Of a stretch of 64,000 nucleotides of DNA, positions 24,325 through 36,792 are shown piece after piece (within the stretch, counting starts at the first letter, position 1; every line of letters starts with the position of its first letter). The stretch covers positions 4,278,001 through 4,342,000 of the forward strand of contig OY969772.1 in the NCBI GenBank assembly GCA_963702935.1, read 5' to 3'. The position numbers and the translations under genes were made by a program. The notes beneath the pieces are model-generated. The model saw nothing but the letters and a program-made list of their open reading frames with translations. It did no database searches and was not told the origin of the DNA. This stretch comes from DAOTWA01 sp963702935. Lineage in GTDB: Bacteria > Chloroflexota > Anaerolineae > Anaerolineales > Anaerolineaceae.

Positions 24325-26389
24325 ATGGCGACTTCCGAAGGCTCTCTCACCCCTACGACCAATCCCAACCTGATGGCATTATCCTCCCTGATCATCCCTG
24401 GTCTGGGGCAATTTTTACTTAAGCGCCGCTGGCAAGGTGGGATAATTTTTCTCACCACCGCAATTCTGGGCTTTCTGATCAATTGGTCGCTGGTCAACCA
24501 GGAAATCGGAACTGTGAGTCTGGGAGGGCTGACCACGAGCTGGTTGTGGCTGCCCCTGGTTATACTTTGGATCTGGAATGTGCTGGATGCCCGCGCGCTG
24601 GCCTCCGGCAGCAGCATCAGCTCCCTGCCGGGAATTATCCTGGCCGTCCTCATTCTCTATATCATCGCCTGGAACGTTACCGACGTCAAGCTGGACCGGC
24701 TGGTCAAGAACGTTGGCGACGCCCGCACCATCGTCCTCAACCTGCTCAACCCGGATATGATCACCATGAACGTCAACGGCAAGGATCAGATCTGCGCGTG
24801 GAGTTGTATGTACGAATATGTGGGCGATAAGCTCGCCGGGCGGCCACCGGCCGGCACGATCAGGCTCAGTGACGACTTGATGACCATCCTTGGCGAAGTG
24901 AAATCCATTGATGCGCCCAAGTGGCTCACCGGCCTGGGGCTGGCGCCTCAGGGCGCTAAGGTAAATTCATTTATCGCCGGCACGCTGCTCGAAACCATCG
25001 CCATGGGTCTGATGGCGACCATCTTCTCGACCATCCTGGCCCTTCCAATCAGCTTCCTGGCGGCGCATAATATCATGTCGCGCATTCCCGGCGGGAATCT
25101 GATCTATTTCGGGGTGCGCAGCATCTTGAACATCGTGCGCGCCGTCGATCCGTTGGTATGGGGGCTGATCGTCATCGTATGGGTCGGGATTGGGACCCTT
25201 TGCCGGCGTCACGGCGTTGACCATCCATTCTGTGGCGGCCCTGGGAAAGCTTTACTCCGAAGAAATCGAGCACATCGACCCCGGGCCGGTAGAAGCCATC
25301 ACGGCCACCGGCGCCAACCTGGTCCAGACCATCCGTTACGCCGTAATTCCACAGATCATTCCCCCCTTCCTGGCCTATACGCTCTTACGCTGGGACATTA
25401 ACATGCGCTCGGCCACCATCGTGGGCTTCGTCGCCGGCGGAGGCATCGGCTTCTTCGTGATCGAGACCGTCCGCATGGGCGGCTACCAGGAATACGCGAC
25501 GGCGCTGTGGGCGGTGGCCGTAGTCATCATTCTGGTGGATTACGTTAGCGAGAAGTGGCGCGATAACATTCTCAAAGACCAACCCGGCCCAACCGAAGTA
25601 GCCAGGCGTTCGGGTTTCAGCAAGCTTCGCCAGGTATTCTACCTCCTCCTCGGGGTTGCGCTTTTCGTTTACTGCTGGAACGTTTGCGAGATCAGCATCA
25701 AAGGAATGTTCGATCCCGGCTCCAACTTCGGCCGGCTGATCAGCGACTTTGTACACATCGATCTTTCCGCCAGCGTGGTAAAGGTCGCTTTCCAACAAAT
25801 GATCGTCACCATCTTCCAGGCCCTCCTGGCAACTACCCTGGGCGCGATCGTTGCCCTGCCTTTCAGTTTCCTGGCAGCCAGGAATCTGACCGGCCGCAGC
25901 CGCCTGTTGGGCTGGGTCTATGTCCTCACCCGTTTCTTGTTCAACACCTTGCGCTCGATCGAGGCCCTGCTTTACGTGGCCATTTTCATCTTTTGGGTGG
26001 GTATTGGCCCCTTTGCCGGGATGATGGCGCTCTCGGTAACAACTTTTGGCTTGATCGGCAAATTGTTCTCTGAATCCATCGAGAACATCGAATCGGGTCC
26101 AATCGAAGCCATCACGGCTTCCGGCGCGAATAAGCTGCAAATGATCGTCTACGCCATTTTGCCACAAATCGTGCCCCCCTTCGTTTCCTACCTGATCTAC
26201 CAGTGGGATATCAACGTGCGCATGGCCACCATCATCGGCTTCGCCGGCGGCGGCGGCATCGGCCTGACTCTGTCCACCTTCTTCGGTTCTCTGCAATACC
26301 ACAAAGCCGGCACGGTGGTGGCTTTCATCATCGTTGTGGTAGCCCTGATGGATTTTGCCAGCGCCAAATTGAGGCAAGTCCTGGTCTGA
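24325..26389 (+). CDS. phnE: Double PhnE permease (two permease domains in one chain), frameshifted
   Basis: Two overlapping frames join at 25190-25195, where one extra base in GGGA breaks VWVGIG|PFAGVTAL. The corrected protein is about 687 residues. Residues 1 to about 120 form an extra membrane module with an SSLIIPGLGQFLLKRRWQGG motif like DUF5683/TM2-type proteins. Then come two complete PhnE permease halves, each with EEIEHIDPGPVEAITATGAN- or ESIENIESGPIEAITASGAN-type EAA loops and matching GG-IG ends. Most PhnE proteins are single and dimerise; here the dimer is covalent. It would import the PhnD ligand. The EAA loops are near-identical, so the halves arose by duplication. Confidence 0.88.
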
Positions 26390-26416
26390 CAGGGGACGGC
26401 ATTCTCAATCCATCCG

Positions 26417-26450
26417 GCAGCCTGGGCCTCCCATCCTCCAGGCTGCTTCT
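26417..26450 (+). terminator. Hairpin after phnE, weak terminator candidate
   Basis: GCAGCCTGG (26417-26425) and CCAGGCTGC (26438-26446) form a 9-bp stem with a 12-base loop. The following TTCTGGGTT is only partly T-rich. It lies 28 bases after the phnE stop and before the SanA-like gene. Confidence 0.5.
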
Positions 26451-26480
26451 GGGTTAAAAGGCTTATGGTAAAATTCCGGG

Positions 26481-27185
26481 ATGCTTAGAAGAAAAATGAC
26501 CCTCCTCCTGCGCGTTTTGTTATGCTTGTCAGCGGGCGGAATAGTAGCCCTGGGAATTTCCATACTGATCGCCCATGCCTATGCCCGTCCACGAACCTAC
26601 CAGGCTGACGACGCGCCTTCTGCCCCCGTCGCGATCGTCTTTGGCGCCGGTTTGATGCGGGATGGCTCCCCGACCGCCGTGCTGAAGGACCGCGTGGCCA
26701 CCGCCGCAGACCTTTTCTTTTCCGGCAAGGTCCAGAAGCTGCTGATGAGCGGAGATAATCGCTACATCTACTATAATGAGCCGGGCGCGATGAAGACCTA
26801 CGCCCTCAGTCTGGGAGTGCCCGAATCAGCCATCGTGCTGGATTACGCCGGGCGGCGCACCTATGATAGCTGCTACCGGGCTCGCTTCATTTTCGACGTG
26901 CAACAGGCCATCCTGGTCACCCAAAATTTCCACCTGCCTCGCTCGATTTACACCTGCAACGCCCTGGGGGTAAAATCCGTGGGGGTGAGCGCCGACCGGC
27001 GCCAATACCAGCCCGGGTCTTACCTGTTTTGGAGCCTGCGGGAAGTCCCCGCCACCCTGGTGGCCATCTGGCAGGTGTGGGTGACTCGCCCCCTGCCCGT
27101 CTTGGGAGATCCCGAGCCGATCTTTCCTCCGCTTCAGAGCGGCCAAAACCCGACCCCTAACCCGACCCTGGAGAGCCACACCTGA
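26481..27185 (+). CDS. SanA/YdcF-family (DUF218) membrane-anchored protein
   Basis: This 234-residue protein has one N-terminal membrane segment (about 8-30) and an external DUF218 domain. The signature is VAIVFGAGLMRDGSPTAVLKDRV, KVQKLLMSGDNRY, AMKTYALSLGVPESAIVLDYAGRRTYD and ILVTQNFHLPRSIY. This pattern matches SanA and the ElyC group, linked to envelope integrity and vancomycin exclusion in E. coli. The C-terminal 40 residues are proline-rich. It probably acts in cell-envelope or polyprenyl-carrier metabolism. A biochemical activity is not established for SanA itself. Confidence 0.85.
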   Translation: MLRRKMTLLLRVLLCLSAGGIVALGISILIAHAYARPRTYQADDAPSAPVAIVFGAGLMRDGSPTAVLKDRVATAADLFFSGKVQKLLMSGDNRYIYYNEPGAMKTYALSLGVPESAIVLDYAGRRTYDSCYRARFIFDVQQAILVTQNFHLPRSIYTCNALGVKSVGVSADRRQYQPGSYLFWSLREVPATLVAIWQVWVTRPLPVLGDPEPIFPPLQSGQNPTPNPTLESHT

Positions 27186-27341
27186 ATGTTGTAGCCGCGA
27201 GGCTTGACCGCTAGATAAGATTTGGCTGCGAATCACTGCGAAACGGGAATAAATCTTGCACTTCTTTTAACAGAACAAAAATAGAAAATAAAGGTATACT
27301 AACCAACAAAAATTCATAGCTGCGGAGGTATTACAGGAATC

Positions 27342-27911
27342 ATGGAACGCTCTGAAGCGCTCGCTATCGTTCAGGAGTACGTTAAAAACCCGGGATTGAT
27401 CAACCACATGTTATCGGTAGAGGCGGCGATGCGCTTCTATGCGGAAAAGCTGGGCCAGGACGTGGATACCTGGGGAATCACCGGCCTTTTACACGATTTC
27501 GACTGGGAAATTCACCCCACCCTGGAAGAACACCCCTTAGCCGGGGCGCCCATTCTGAGGCAGCGAGGCGTGTCCGAAGAAATCATCCAGGCTATCCTCA
27601 GTCATGGCGTGGAGACGGGCGTGCCGCGCGTCACCCCCATGCAAAAGGCCCTTTACGCCTGCGATGAGGTCACCGGCCTGATCACCGCTGTGGCCCTGGT
27701 GCGGCCGTCGCGCTCGTTGCTCGACCTGACCTCGTCGTCGGTCAAGAAGAAGTGGAAAGACCGCGCCTTTGCCGCCGGCGCCAATCGTGAAGAGATCGCC
27801 CTGGGAGCAGAAGAATTTGGGGTGGATTTATGGGAGCACGTCGATAATGTGATCCTGGCCATGCGCCGCATCGCTCCCCAACTTGGCCTGGTAGGCCAGC
27901 CTAACCTCTAG
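27342..27911 (+). CDS. HD-domain protein (HDIG type)
   Basis: This 189-residue protein has an HD phosphohydrolase fold. The metal ligands are seen as NHMLSVEAAM (first His), GLLHDFDWE (HD), EEHPLAGA and ILSHGVE, in the expected order. Related single-domain HD proteins are hydrolases of nucleotides or phosphates, but no partner domain gives specificity. ATG 27342 has CGGAGG about 13 bases upstream. The 156-base gap upstream contains TTGCAC and TATACT elements with poor spacing, so its promoter is unclear. Confidence 0.82.
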   Translation: MERSEALAIVQEYVKNPGLINHMLSVEAAMRFYAEKLGQDVDTWGITGLLHDFDWEIHPTLEEHPLAGAPILRQRGVSEEIIQAILSHGVETGVPRVTPMQKALYACDEVTGLITAVALVRPSRSLLDLTSSSVKKKWKDRAFAAGANREEIALGAEEFGVDLWEHVDNVILAMRRIAPQLGLVGQPNL

Positions 27912-27966
27912 GCCGCTCCGCGTCTCGCCGCCGATCCTATCATTGCTGCCGAAGGGAGTCGTTTCC

Positions 27967-29070
27967 ATGCCGTTAGAGGGAAAAGGGTTCTTTATCTGGA
28001 AAATTCCCAGTTGTGAAGGGGGAAGCGCGGATGCCATCGCCGCCGCCGCCCAGGCCTCGGGGTTTACCCACGTCATCCTCAAGATTGCAGACGGTACCAT
28101 CGCCTCAAACTACGACACCAGCCTGAGGGTCGACCTGGTTCCTCCCGTAGCGCAGGCTTTGCGCAGCCGGGGCCTGCACGTGTGGGGCTGGCATTACGTC
28201 TATGGCAATGACCCCCTGGGAGAAGCGCGCATTGCCATCCAGCGCGTCCAGGATCTGAACCTGGAAGGCTACGTAATCGACGCGGAATCCGAATACAAAC
28301 AATCCGGCAAGGCTACCGCCGCCAGCAAGTACATGACCGCGCTGCGTGGCAGTCTCTCCACTTTGCCCATCGCGCTGAGCTCTTTCCGCTTTCCCTCTTA
28401 CCACCGCGACTTACCCTGGTCGGTTTTTTTAGAGAAGTGTGATCTCAACATGCCCCAGGTCTACTGGGAGCAATCCCATAACCCCGCCTCTCAGCTCACC
28501 CGCTCGGTGCAAGAATTCCAAAATTTGAGTCCCAGCCGGCCGGTCATTCCCACCGGGCCGTCCTACAAAGTGAACGGCTGGGCGCCCACGGAAAGCGATA
28601 TCACCGCTTTCCTGGACACCGCCGTCTCACTGAACCTCAGCGCAGCTAATTTCTTTAGTTGGGACGAATGCCGCCGGGACTTGAGCGCCCTGTGGAAGCT
28701 GATCGGCGCGTACAAATGGCCCGGATCTGCCCCGGCGAAGGACATCACCGCTCAGTACATCGATGCGTTGAATACCCACGACCCCGATCAAATGACTCCC
28801 CTTTACAATGCCGCCGCCGTGCACATCACCGCCGCGCGCACCACGCAAGGCGCCGATGCTATCCGCGCCTGGTACACGGACTTCTTTAATCAGATGCTCC
28901 CCAACGGAAAATTTACCCTGACCTCGTCTTCCATGTCGGGCACTTCCCGCAATTTTTCCTGGCAGGCGACTTCCACAAAAGGGAAGGTCTTGAACGGCAG
29001 CGACACCTTCGGCCTGATGGATGGGAAGATCAGCTACCACTACACTTCTTTTTCCATCACGCCGGCCTGA
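27967..29070 (+). CDS. Glycoside-hydrolase-like TIM-barrel protein with C-terminal NTF2/SnoaL-like domain
   Basis: ATG 27967 has AAGGGAG at 27952-27958; the in-frame TTG at 27943 is not needed. This 367-residue protein has no signal peptide. Residues 1 to about 245 look like a GH25/DUF1906-type barrel: GKGFFIWKIPSCEGGSADAI, FTHVILKIADGT, GLHVWGWHYVYG, LEGYVIDAESEYK, IALSSFRFP and NMPQVYWEQSHN. The acidic VIDAESEYK could be catalytic. Residues about 250-367 form an NTF2-like domain (ITAQYIDALNTHDPDQMTPL to the ISYHYTSF end). The barrel may bind or cut peptidoglycan or another glycan. The function is inferred from motifs only. Confidence 0.65.
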   Translation: MPLEGKGFFIWKIPSCEGGSADAIAAAAQASGFTHVILKIADGTIASNYDTSLRVDLVPPVAQALRSRGLHVWGWHYVYGNDPLGEARIAIQRVQDLNLEGYVIDAESEYKQSGKATAASKYMTALRGSLSTLPIALSSFRFPSYHRDLPWSVFLEKCDLNMPQVYWEQSHNPASQLTRSVQEFQNLSPSRPVIPTGPSYKVNGWAPTESDITAFLDTAVSLNLSAANFFSWDECRRDLSALWKLIGAYKWPGSAPAKDITAQYIDALNTHDPDQMTPLYNAAAVHITAARTTQGADAIRAWYTDFFNQMLPNGKFTLTSSSMSGTSRNFSWQATSTKGKVLNGSDTFGLMDGKISYHYTSFSITPA

Positions 29071-29076
29071 TCGACG

Positions 29077-32000
29077 TCATTTCGCCTTTGGCTTGCTCGC
29101 CGGCTTGCGGAGGGCCGTCTTCTTCGCCTCAGCGGGCGGCTGCTTGCGCGCCGCAGGTTTGCCGGCGGCGGGCTTAGCGGCCCCGGCTTGGGTCGGCGTC
29201 GAGCGCTTGCGGGCGGCGGGCTGCTCCTTGGCTGCTTCAGGCTTGCGGGTCGTTTTAGGTGCGAGCCGGCTCATGGCGGGCTTCTCGGCAGCCGCCGGGG
29301 ATGCGGGCTTAGCCTGGCCTTTCTTGGCCGCCGGTTTCACTCCGGCAGGCTTGGAGGGGAGCGCCTCTCCCGCGAACAGCTCGGGCTGAGAAACGCTGCG
29401 GGCCTTGGGCGCTTTCCCGCTTGTTTTGGGAGCAGCCGCCTGTTTGCTTCCATCGGCCTTCTGAGCGGCGGTCTTGCTCTTGGAGCTTGCCCTGGCGGCC
29501 GGTTTTTGAGCAGATGCGCTGGCTTTGGCCGTTCGTGGAGTAGAGGAGGTGGCTCCCCCGGCTTCCGCCTTGGCCGGTACGGCCCTGGGCTTGCGCACCT
29601 TCGAGGGCGCTTCAGCAGGTAGGGCCGGGGCCAGCCCCCAGAAGCTCAGCGCGTCCCAGGCTTGCGCCAGGCCCAACAGGCGCTCTCCCCCCTTGAGATC
29701 GATCAGATGTTGGCCCTGGGCGCTCCTGCCGCGCTTGCCTGCTTCTCCTATCTGAATAGCCCGGGGGGCGCCTTTCTCGAACCAGACCGTCGCCCCCTCC
29801 TGCGCCTTTCCACCCAGCGCGCCCACCAATTGGGAGCCTCCCGCCAGCTTCCAGGCGAACACGCCCTGGCCGTATCTCCCCTGAAGCGGGAATTCAGCCA
29901 GGGGCACCCGTTTGGCCTTGCCGTCTGAGGCCAGCAGCAAGATTTCGCTATCGGCCGGCGGAACGACCAGGGCGCCAATGAGCTCGTCGCCCTCTGCCAG
30001 TTTCACGCCGTTTACTCCCGCTGCGACCAATCCCATCGGACGAACGCTGTCCTCCGCAAAACGGATCGCCATTCCGCGGGCCGTGGCCAGGATCAGCTCG
30101 GACTGGCCGGCGGTCAACAGCACCCAGCCGAGCGCGTCCCCCTCGTTGACCTTCACCAGGGTGAACGTCTGCGCCGAAGGTCCGGGCAGCTCGGTGGTGG
30201 CGGTTTTCTTGACCAGGCCCTTGCGCGTCACGCTGAGCAGGTAGCTGTCTTCGTGTAGCTCGCCCTTGGCCGCCGGCAGGGCAAAGACGGCCGCCAGAGA
30301 GGTATTTTCATCCAGCGGAGAAGCCTTGGCGAAATCGATTCCCTCGGAGAATCTTTCCACCTCGGGCACAGCGTGGACGGGAATAGCCGCCGCCTGCCCG
30401 CCGCTGGAAGCCAGGTAGAGCGTTTGGTGAGTATTGGTTTGCACCAGCCAGCGCGGCAGATCCTGGCCGGTGAGGCGCGGCGCCTGGTCACCGGGGATAC
30501 GGCCAAGCTTGCCTTCTTTCGTCACTCCCACCCAGGCAGTTTGCGATGGGGTCGCATCGGTCGTATACAACAAAGTCGTGGCCGAGACCCCCTCTTTCAA
30601 ATGCACGATGGTCGTGCGGCGCTTGTCGCCGTAAGCCTGCCTCATCCCCAGCAGCTCGTCTCTCACCACTTCCCGCATTCGCTTCGGGGAGCGCAGCAGG
30701 GCCTCCAGCTCCTTGATCAAGGATTGGAGCGCCTTGTATTCCTCTTCGATCTTTTTGCGCTCCAGCGCCGCCAGGCGGCGCAACTGCATGTCCAGAATGG
30801 CCTGCGCCTGGATCTCGCTCAGCTTGAAGCGCTTCATCAAGCGCGTGCGGGCTTCCTCCGCATCGGGTGCCTTGCGGATCAGGGCGATCACCTCGTCCAG
30901 GAATTGCAGAGCGATACGTAATCCCTCCAACACGTGCGCCCGGCGTTGGGCATGATCCAGGTCGAACTCACTGCGCCGGCGGACGACCACCAGGCGGTGC
31001 TCCAGGTACACCCGTAACGCCTGTTTGAGCGACAGCAAACGCGGCTCGCCGTCTACCAGGGCCAGCAGAGCAATACCGAACGTGCTTTGCATGGGCGTGC
31101 GCCGGTAAAGCTCGCGCAAGATCTTCTCGTGGTCCGCCGTCTTGGTCAGCTCAATGACTATGCGCATCCCATGCCGGTCCAACTCATCGCGCAAGTCCGC
31201 AATTCCCTCCAGGCTCCCATCCCTCACCAGCTCCGCGATGCGCTCGATCAGGCTGGATTTATTCGTCAGGTAGGGCAGCTCGGTGACGATGATGCGGTTG
31301 CGGCCACGCACCATCTCTTCGAGGTGGGCGCGAGCCTGGACGATGATCTTGCCCCGCCCGGAGCCGTAAGCGCTGGTCAGCCCTTCCCCTTGAGGGTCTT
31401 GAATGATGATGCCGCCGGTAGGGAAATCCGGCCCCTTGACGAAGGTCATCAGTTTTTCTACCGGGATGTCGTCCAAATTCTCCCACTGCTCCAGCATGAA
31501 GACCAGGGCATCCACGACCTCGCCCAGATTGTGCGGGGGAATGTTGGTGGCCATGCCGACGGCGATACCGGCTGCGCCGTTGACCAGCAGGCTGGGAACG
31601 GCAGCCGGGAGCACTTCCGGCTCGCTCATGGTCTCGTCGAAATTAGACAGAAAATCGACCGTGTTCTTTTCGATCTGGGCCAGCATCTCGATGGCGATGG
31701 GCGTCAGGCGCGCTTCGGTATAACGCATGGCAGCCGGCGGATCGCCGTCCACGCTTCCGAAGTTCCCCTGCCCGTCCACCAGCATATAACGCATCGAAAA
31801 GTCTTGGGCCATGCGCGCCATCGCTTCATACACGGCCATGTCGCCATGCGGGTGGTATTTCCCCAATACCTCACCCACAATACGCGCCGATTTCTTATAA
31901 GACGAGTTGGCCCGCAGGCCCATATCGTACATGGCGTAGAGGATGCGCCTCTGGACGGGCTTCAGCCCGTCGCGCGCGTCGGGCAGCGCTCGAGACACGA

Positions 32001-32079
32001 TGACGCTCATCGCGTAGTCCAGATAAGACTGCTGCATCTCGTGATCGATGTCAATTTTTCGGACCAGTCCGAGTTCCAT
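29077..32079 (-). CDS. gyrA: DNA gyrase subunit A with long basic C-terminal tail
   Basis: ATG 32079 has AGGAG five bases upstream and matches the promoter at 32147-32175; the frame also has an upstream ATG at 32175 that overlaps that promoter. The 1000-residue protein starts MELGLVRKIDIDHEMQQSYL. Residues 1-500 carry the winged-helix core with quinolone-region HPHGDMAVYEAMARMAQ and catalytic Tyr120 in AAMRYTEARL. The C-terminal beta-pinwheel holds a GyrA-box-like QGRYGQG, so this is GyrA rather than ParC. Residues about 817-1000 form a low-complexity Ala/Lys/Pro tail, resembling histone H1 tails, not present in ordinary GyrA. gyrB is not in the window. It is convergent with the NTF2-barrel gene. 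Confidence 0.93.
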   Translation of the reverse strand: MELGLVRKIDIDHEMQQSYLDYAMSVIVSRALPDARDGLKPVQRRILYAMYDMGLRANSSYKKSARIVGEVLGKYHPHGDMAVYEAMARMAQDFSMRYMLVDGQGNFGSVDGDPPAAMRYTEARLTPIAIEMLAQIEKNTVDFLSNFDETMSEPEVLPAAVPSLLVNGAAGIAVGMATNIPPHNLGEVVDALVFMLEQWENLDDIPVEKLMTFVKGPDFPTGGIIIQDPQGEGLTSAYGSGRGKIIVQARAHLEEMVRGRNRIIVTELPYLTNKSSLIERIAELVRDGSLEGIADLRDELDRHGMRIVIELTKTADHEKILRELYRRTPMQSTFGIALLALVDGEPRLLSLKQALRVYLEHRLVVVRRRSEFDLDHAQRRAHVLEGLRIALQFLDEVIALIRKAPDAEEARTRLMKRFKLSEIQAQAILDMQLRRLAALERKKIEEEYKALQSLIKELEALLRSPKRMREVVRDELLGMRQAYGDKRRTTIVHLKEGVSATTLLYTTDATPSQTAWVGVTKEGKLGRIPGDQAPRLTGQDLPRWLVQTNTHQTLYLASSGGQAAAIPVHAVPEVERFSEGIDFAKASPLDENTSLAAVFALPAAKGELHEDSYLLSVTRKGLVKKTATTELPGPSAQTFTLVKVNEGDALGWVLLTAGQSELILATARGMAIRFAEDSVRPMGLVAAGVNGVKLAEGDELIGALVVPPADSEILLLASDGKAKRVPLAEFPLQGRYGQGVFAWKLAGGSQLVGALGGKAQEGATVWFEKGAPRAIQIGEAGKRGRSAQGQHLIDLKGGERLLGLAQAWDALSFWGLAPALPAEAPSKVRKPRAVPAKAEAGGATSSTPRTAKASASAQKPAARASSKSKTAAQKADGSKQAAAPKTSGKAPKARSVSQPELFAGEALPSKPAGVKPAAKKGQAKPASPAAAEKPAMSRLAPKTTRKPEAAKEQPAARKRSTPTQAGAAKPAAGKPAARKQPPAEAKKTALRKPASKPKAK

Positions 32080-32146
32080 AAAAACTCCTGGGAAGGATGA
32101 ATTATTCAAGCGGTCGTGGCCGGGCGAGAATAAGCCCACCACGATT

Positions 32147-32175
32147 ATCTTACGGGGAAATGATGCTTTCGTCAA
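32147..32175 (-). promoter_or_regulatory. gyrA promoter
   Basis: On the minus strand TTGACG (32175-32170), a 17-base spacer and TAAGAT (32152-32147) form a good sigma-70 promoter about 65 bases before ATG 32079. It sits after the rpoC terminator, so gyrA has its own promoter. It also shows the longer gyrA reading frame upstream of 32079 is not translated. Confidence 0.75.
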
Positions 32176-32214
32176 GCCGGCCTGGAGGCCGTCGCCAGGA
32201 GCCCCGTCTCTCCA

Positions 32215-32274
32215 TAAAAAACAGACCTCCCGAGCTGCCAGTCTCTTTCGTCTGGCAAAGCTCAGAAGGTCTGT
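32215..32274 (-). terminator. rpoC terminator
   Basis: On the minus strand ACAGACCT and its partner AGGTCTGT close a long stem whose inner part pairs TGAGCT and TGCCAG-type arms with AGCTCG and CTGGCA, and a T-run (A-run at 32216-32221 on the plus strand) follows. The arms lie at 32221-32228 and 32267-32274. It ends the rpoC transcript before gyrA. Confidence 0.9.
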
Positions 32275-32309
32275 TAGGGTACCCTCAGAATCTAGGCTAA
32301 CTAAGCTGC

Positions 32310-36563
<4,254 letters not shown>

Positions 36564-36685
36564 AATACTGCCTCCTAAAATCTACCTGGGAGAATGAACA
36601 TACAAACAAATAGAAGCGCATGAGAATCAATCGCCCAAGCGCTCGCGATAACCAAGTAACCATTATTTACATTGCATAACAATGA

Positions 36686-36714
36686 ATTATAGCAAATCAG
36701 TCTCAAAAAGTCAA
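36686..36714 (-). promoter_or_regulatory. rpoC promoter
   Basis: On the minus strand TTGACT (36714-36709), a 17-base spacer and TATAAT (36691-36686) form a near-perfect promoter. The transcript starts about 115 bases before rpoC ATG 36563. It shows that rpoC is expressed without rpoB here. Confidence 0.85.
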
Positions 36715-36792
36715 CATTTTTTAGGACTTTTTTCTATTTTATTGGGCAGATTCCTGACATCTGGCCCCAAAATTGAGGCCGGAAGGTCTGCT

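Noticed and set aside
29077..32079. Topoisomerase IV subunit A (ParC)
   Set aside because: A GyrA-box-like QGRYGQG in the C-terminal domain and full pinwheel length favour GyrA.
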